In this document: positions 6,609-7,925 of the stretch, one piece after another | Position numbering within the stretch: the first letter of the stretch is position 1 | How the letters are laid out: each line of letters starts with the position of its first letter | Program-made: the position numbers and the translations under genes | Notes under the pieces: model-generated | Databases searched by the model: none | Seen by the model: only the letters and a program-made list of their open reading frames with translations | Told to the model about the DNA's origin: nothing | NCBI GenBank assembly: GCA_019422485.1 | Contig: JAHZDG010000012.1 | Span: 57,405-65,329, forward strand | DNA: 7,925 nt | From: Alistipes sp. | GTDB lineage: Bacteria; Bacteroidota; Bacteroidia; Bacteroidales; Rikenellaceae | Direction of reading: 5' to 3'

Positions 6609-6649
6609 CAACGGGCCTGTAACAATTACAGGCCCGTTGCTTGTTTTTT
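6609..6649 (+). terminator. strong intrinsic terminator after rho
   Basis: A perfect 14-bp stem, CAACGGGCCTGTAA (6609-6622) with TTACAGGCCCGTTG (6626-6639), has a 3-nt loop followed by CTTGTTTTTTG. It begins 32 nt after the rho stop. The opposite strand has only TTGTTTATAG after the stem, so it may weakly serve the convergent serine hydrolase gene, whose stop is 25 nt away. Confidence 0.88.
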
Positions 6650-6663
6650 GCCATAAAGACAGT

Positions 6664-7905
6664 CTATGGGTGTGCAGATTGAAAATAGTCGGAGAGGGTT
6701 TGCCACAGTTTGGTGCGCAGTCCTGACGAGGTCAATTTTTTATTGGTGCGGGTCGGATGGACGCTGTTGGACAGAAAAACCATGTAATATCCTTCCGAGA
6801 GGTCGATCCAAAAGATACAACCGGTAAAGCCGGTATGTCCGCAGCGATCGCTTCCTCCGAGAGGGCTGTTTGTGCCCCGTTTGTCGAATCCCAATCCGCG
6901 GTAAATGCCCCGGGATTTTAAGGGTGAATCGGTGAAGAGAGCGACCGCCTCTTCGGAAAGGATCCGTTGACCGTTGTAGACGCCTCGATTGGCGATCATT
7001 TGGCAAAATCGGGCTACGTCGCTGGCGGTCGAAAACAGACCGGCATTACCCCCTACTCCGTTGGACAGCGCCGCCATGATCTGACTTGCTGAAGCCCACT
7101 CCAATGGACGGTATCCGGTGTGGGTGCATCCCAGTTGGCGGTAAAGATCGGTACTGAGGGTTTCCAGCGATTGACCGGCAGCTCGCTCGATGACGATCCG
7201 CAGGAGATAGAAATTCGAGTCGTTGTAACTGTATCGGCCTCGTTTCTGCGGGTTGTACCCTCGGGCAATGCGGTTCAGAATCAGGGTGTCGATCGCTGGA
7301 TTGACATATAATTCCGCTCCGAGTGCACGATAGCCCGGACGCGGTGTCCGGCTCAGAAAAGCGGTGTCTAATTCCACATCCCGGATCATATAGAGGTTCT
7401 GGTCCACCCGGTAGGGATATTTCTCGGATCGGGTGTTGCTGAAAAGCCGTTCACCCGGGCGGGCCTGGATCAGGTGGGTGTAGAAAACCTGTTGGCGTAA
7501 CCCGGACGTATGGGTTAACAGCTCCTGTAGGGTCAGTTTTCCGACCGGAAGATGAGATAGTTCGGGCAGCCATTGTCCGAGTGTTTGATCGGGTGTAATG
7601 AGTCCCTGATCGTAGAGATGCATCAGAACGAAGGTCGTGGAAACTACTTTGGTGCAAGATGCGATGTCGAACAGATCCTCTGGGGTGACAGGGGTGGACG
7701 TGTCATAATCGTGTCGTCCATAGACCTGTTCATAGAGCAATCCTTCCCGGTTTCCGACAGCCAGTGCGGCACCGGGAAAAGCTCGGATGGTCAAGGCATG
7801 GTGGATCAGGGAGTCGAGGGTTTGTTGTACGCTGCGAGGCAGTTCGGCTCCCCGAACGTTCGGAAGCAGGCACAAAAACAGTAAAAGTCCAAACAATCGT
7901 TTCAT
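6664..7905 (-). CDS. secreted serine hydrolase, class C beta-lactamase / PBP4B (YfeW)-like
   Basis: A beta-lactamase-fold serine hydrolase (PF00144) of the kind that acts as a DD-peptidase or esterase in the periplasm. The chosen ATG at 7905 gives MKRLFGLLLFLCLLPNVRGAE, a typical Sec signal peptide (Lys-Arg, hydrophobic core, cleavage near RGA); no lipobox is seen. An ATG four codons earlier (7917) is also possible. Numbering from that upstream Met, motifs are S87-C-T-K90 (nucleophile), Y231-N-D (in place of YxN) and H361-T-G (KTG equivalent). Other family blocks are TLQELLTHTSGL, SEKYPYRV.QNLYM, GGNAGLFSTASDVARF and GLGFDK. The segment between RPLEW (270-274) and GVGGNAGLFS (287-296) is only 12 residues, where E. 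coli YfeW has about 40, including a VHDE block. Bacteroidota often carry this domain fused behind a GH3 glucosaminidase; here it stands alone. The natural substrate is unknown. The gene converges on rho. Confidence 0.88.
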   Translation of the reverse strand: MKRLFGLLLFLCLLPNVRGAELPRSVQQTLDSLIHHALTIRAFPGAALAVGNREGLLYEQVYGRHDYDTSTPVTPEDLFDIASCTKVVSTTFVLMHLYDQGLITPDQTLGQWLPELSHLPVGKLTLQELLTHTSGLRQQVFYTHLIQARPGERLFSNTRSEKYPYRVDQNLYMIRDVELDTAFLSRTPRPGYRALGAELYVNPAIDTLILNRIARGYNPQKRGRYSYNDSNFYLLRIVIERAAGQSLETLSTDLYRQLGCTHTGYRPLEWASASQIMAALSNGVGGNAGLFSTASDVARFCQMIANRGVYNGQRILSEEAVALFTDSPLKSRGIYRGLGFDKRGTNSPLGGSDRCGHTGFTGCIFWIDLSEGYYMVFLSNSVHPTRTNKKLTSSGLRTKLWQTLSDYFQSAHP

Positions 7906-7925
7906 GGAATGGGCCATTTAGCGAC

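Noticed and set aside
7902..7925. Possible 3' end of an upstream minus-strand gene whose TGA overlaps the hydrolase ATG at 7905 (ATGA)
   Set aside because: Only eight codons are visible, ending ...WPIP-stop. The ATGA overlap supports the 7905 start but is too little to call a gene.

Overview
The window looks like chromosomal DNA from a Bacteroidales member (phylum Bacteroidota) of moderate GC content. Three things point there. Rho carries the long disordered insertion typical of Bacteroidota. Three intergenic sites match the Bacteroidota promoter consensus (TTTG near -33, TAnnTTTG near -7), and start codons mostly lack Shine-Dalgarno sequences. The gene content also fits: a GH43-discoidin-FN3 enzyme, a LuxC-like acyl-CoA reductase, a pRiA4b ORF-3-like protein and a YfeW/PBP4B-type serine hydrolase. 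I cannot name the genus.

Layout: positions 2-1378 (+) hold the 3' part of a GH43 glycosidase with discoidin and FN3-like modules, ended by a clean hairpin at 1411-1440. Positions 1494-3872 (-) hold a compact three-gene operon, transcribed right to left: LuxC-like acyl-CoA reductase, a small acidic pRiA4b ORF-3-like protein, and miaA (tRNA A37 prenyltransferase). The first gap is 11 nt and the second junction overlaps by 11 nt. A 68-bp divergent spacer (3873-3940) with back-to-back promoters separates this operon from kdsB (3941-4699, +), the CMP-Kdo synthetase. A 114-bp spacer with a canonical promoter then leads to rho (4814-6577, +), which ends in a strong intrinsic terminator (6609-6649). 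Converging on that terminator is a secreted class C beta-lactamase-fold serine hydrolase (6664-7905, -).

The genes do not form one pathway. kdsB (LPS core), rho (transcription termination) and miaA (tRNA modification) are housekeeping genes. GH43 and the serine hydrolase are cell-envelope enzymes, for glycan degradation and probably peptidoglycan or ester hydrolysis. I find no RNA gene, mobile element or CRISPR array, and no gene-free stretch above 300 bases. I do not see a convincing new system. The items most worth a second look are the charge-segregated insertion in Rho, the uncharacterised acyl-CoA reductase/pRiA4b/miaA operon, the serine hydrolase that lacks a conserved internal segment, and the architecture of the two intergenic promoter regions.
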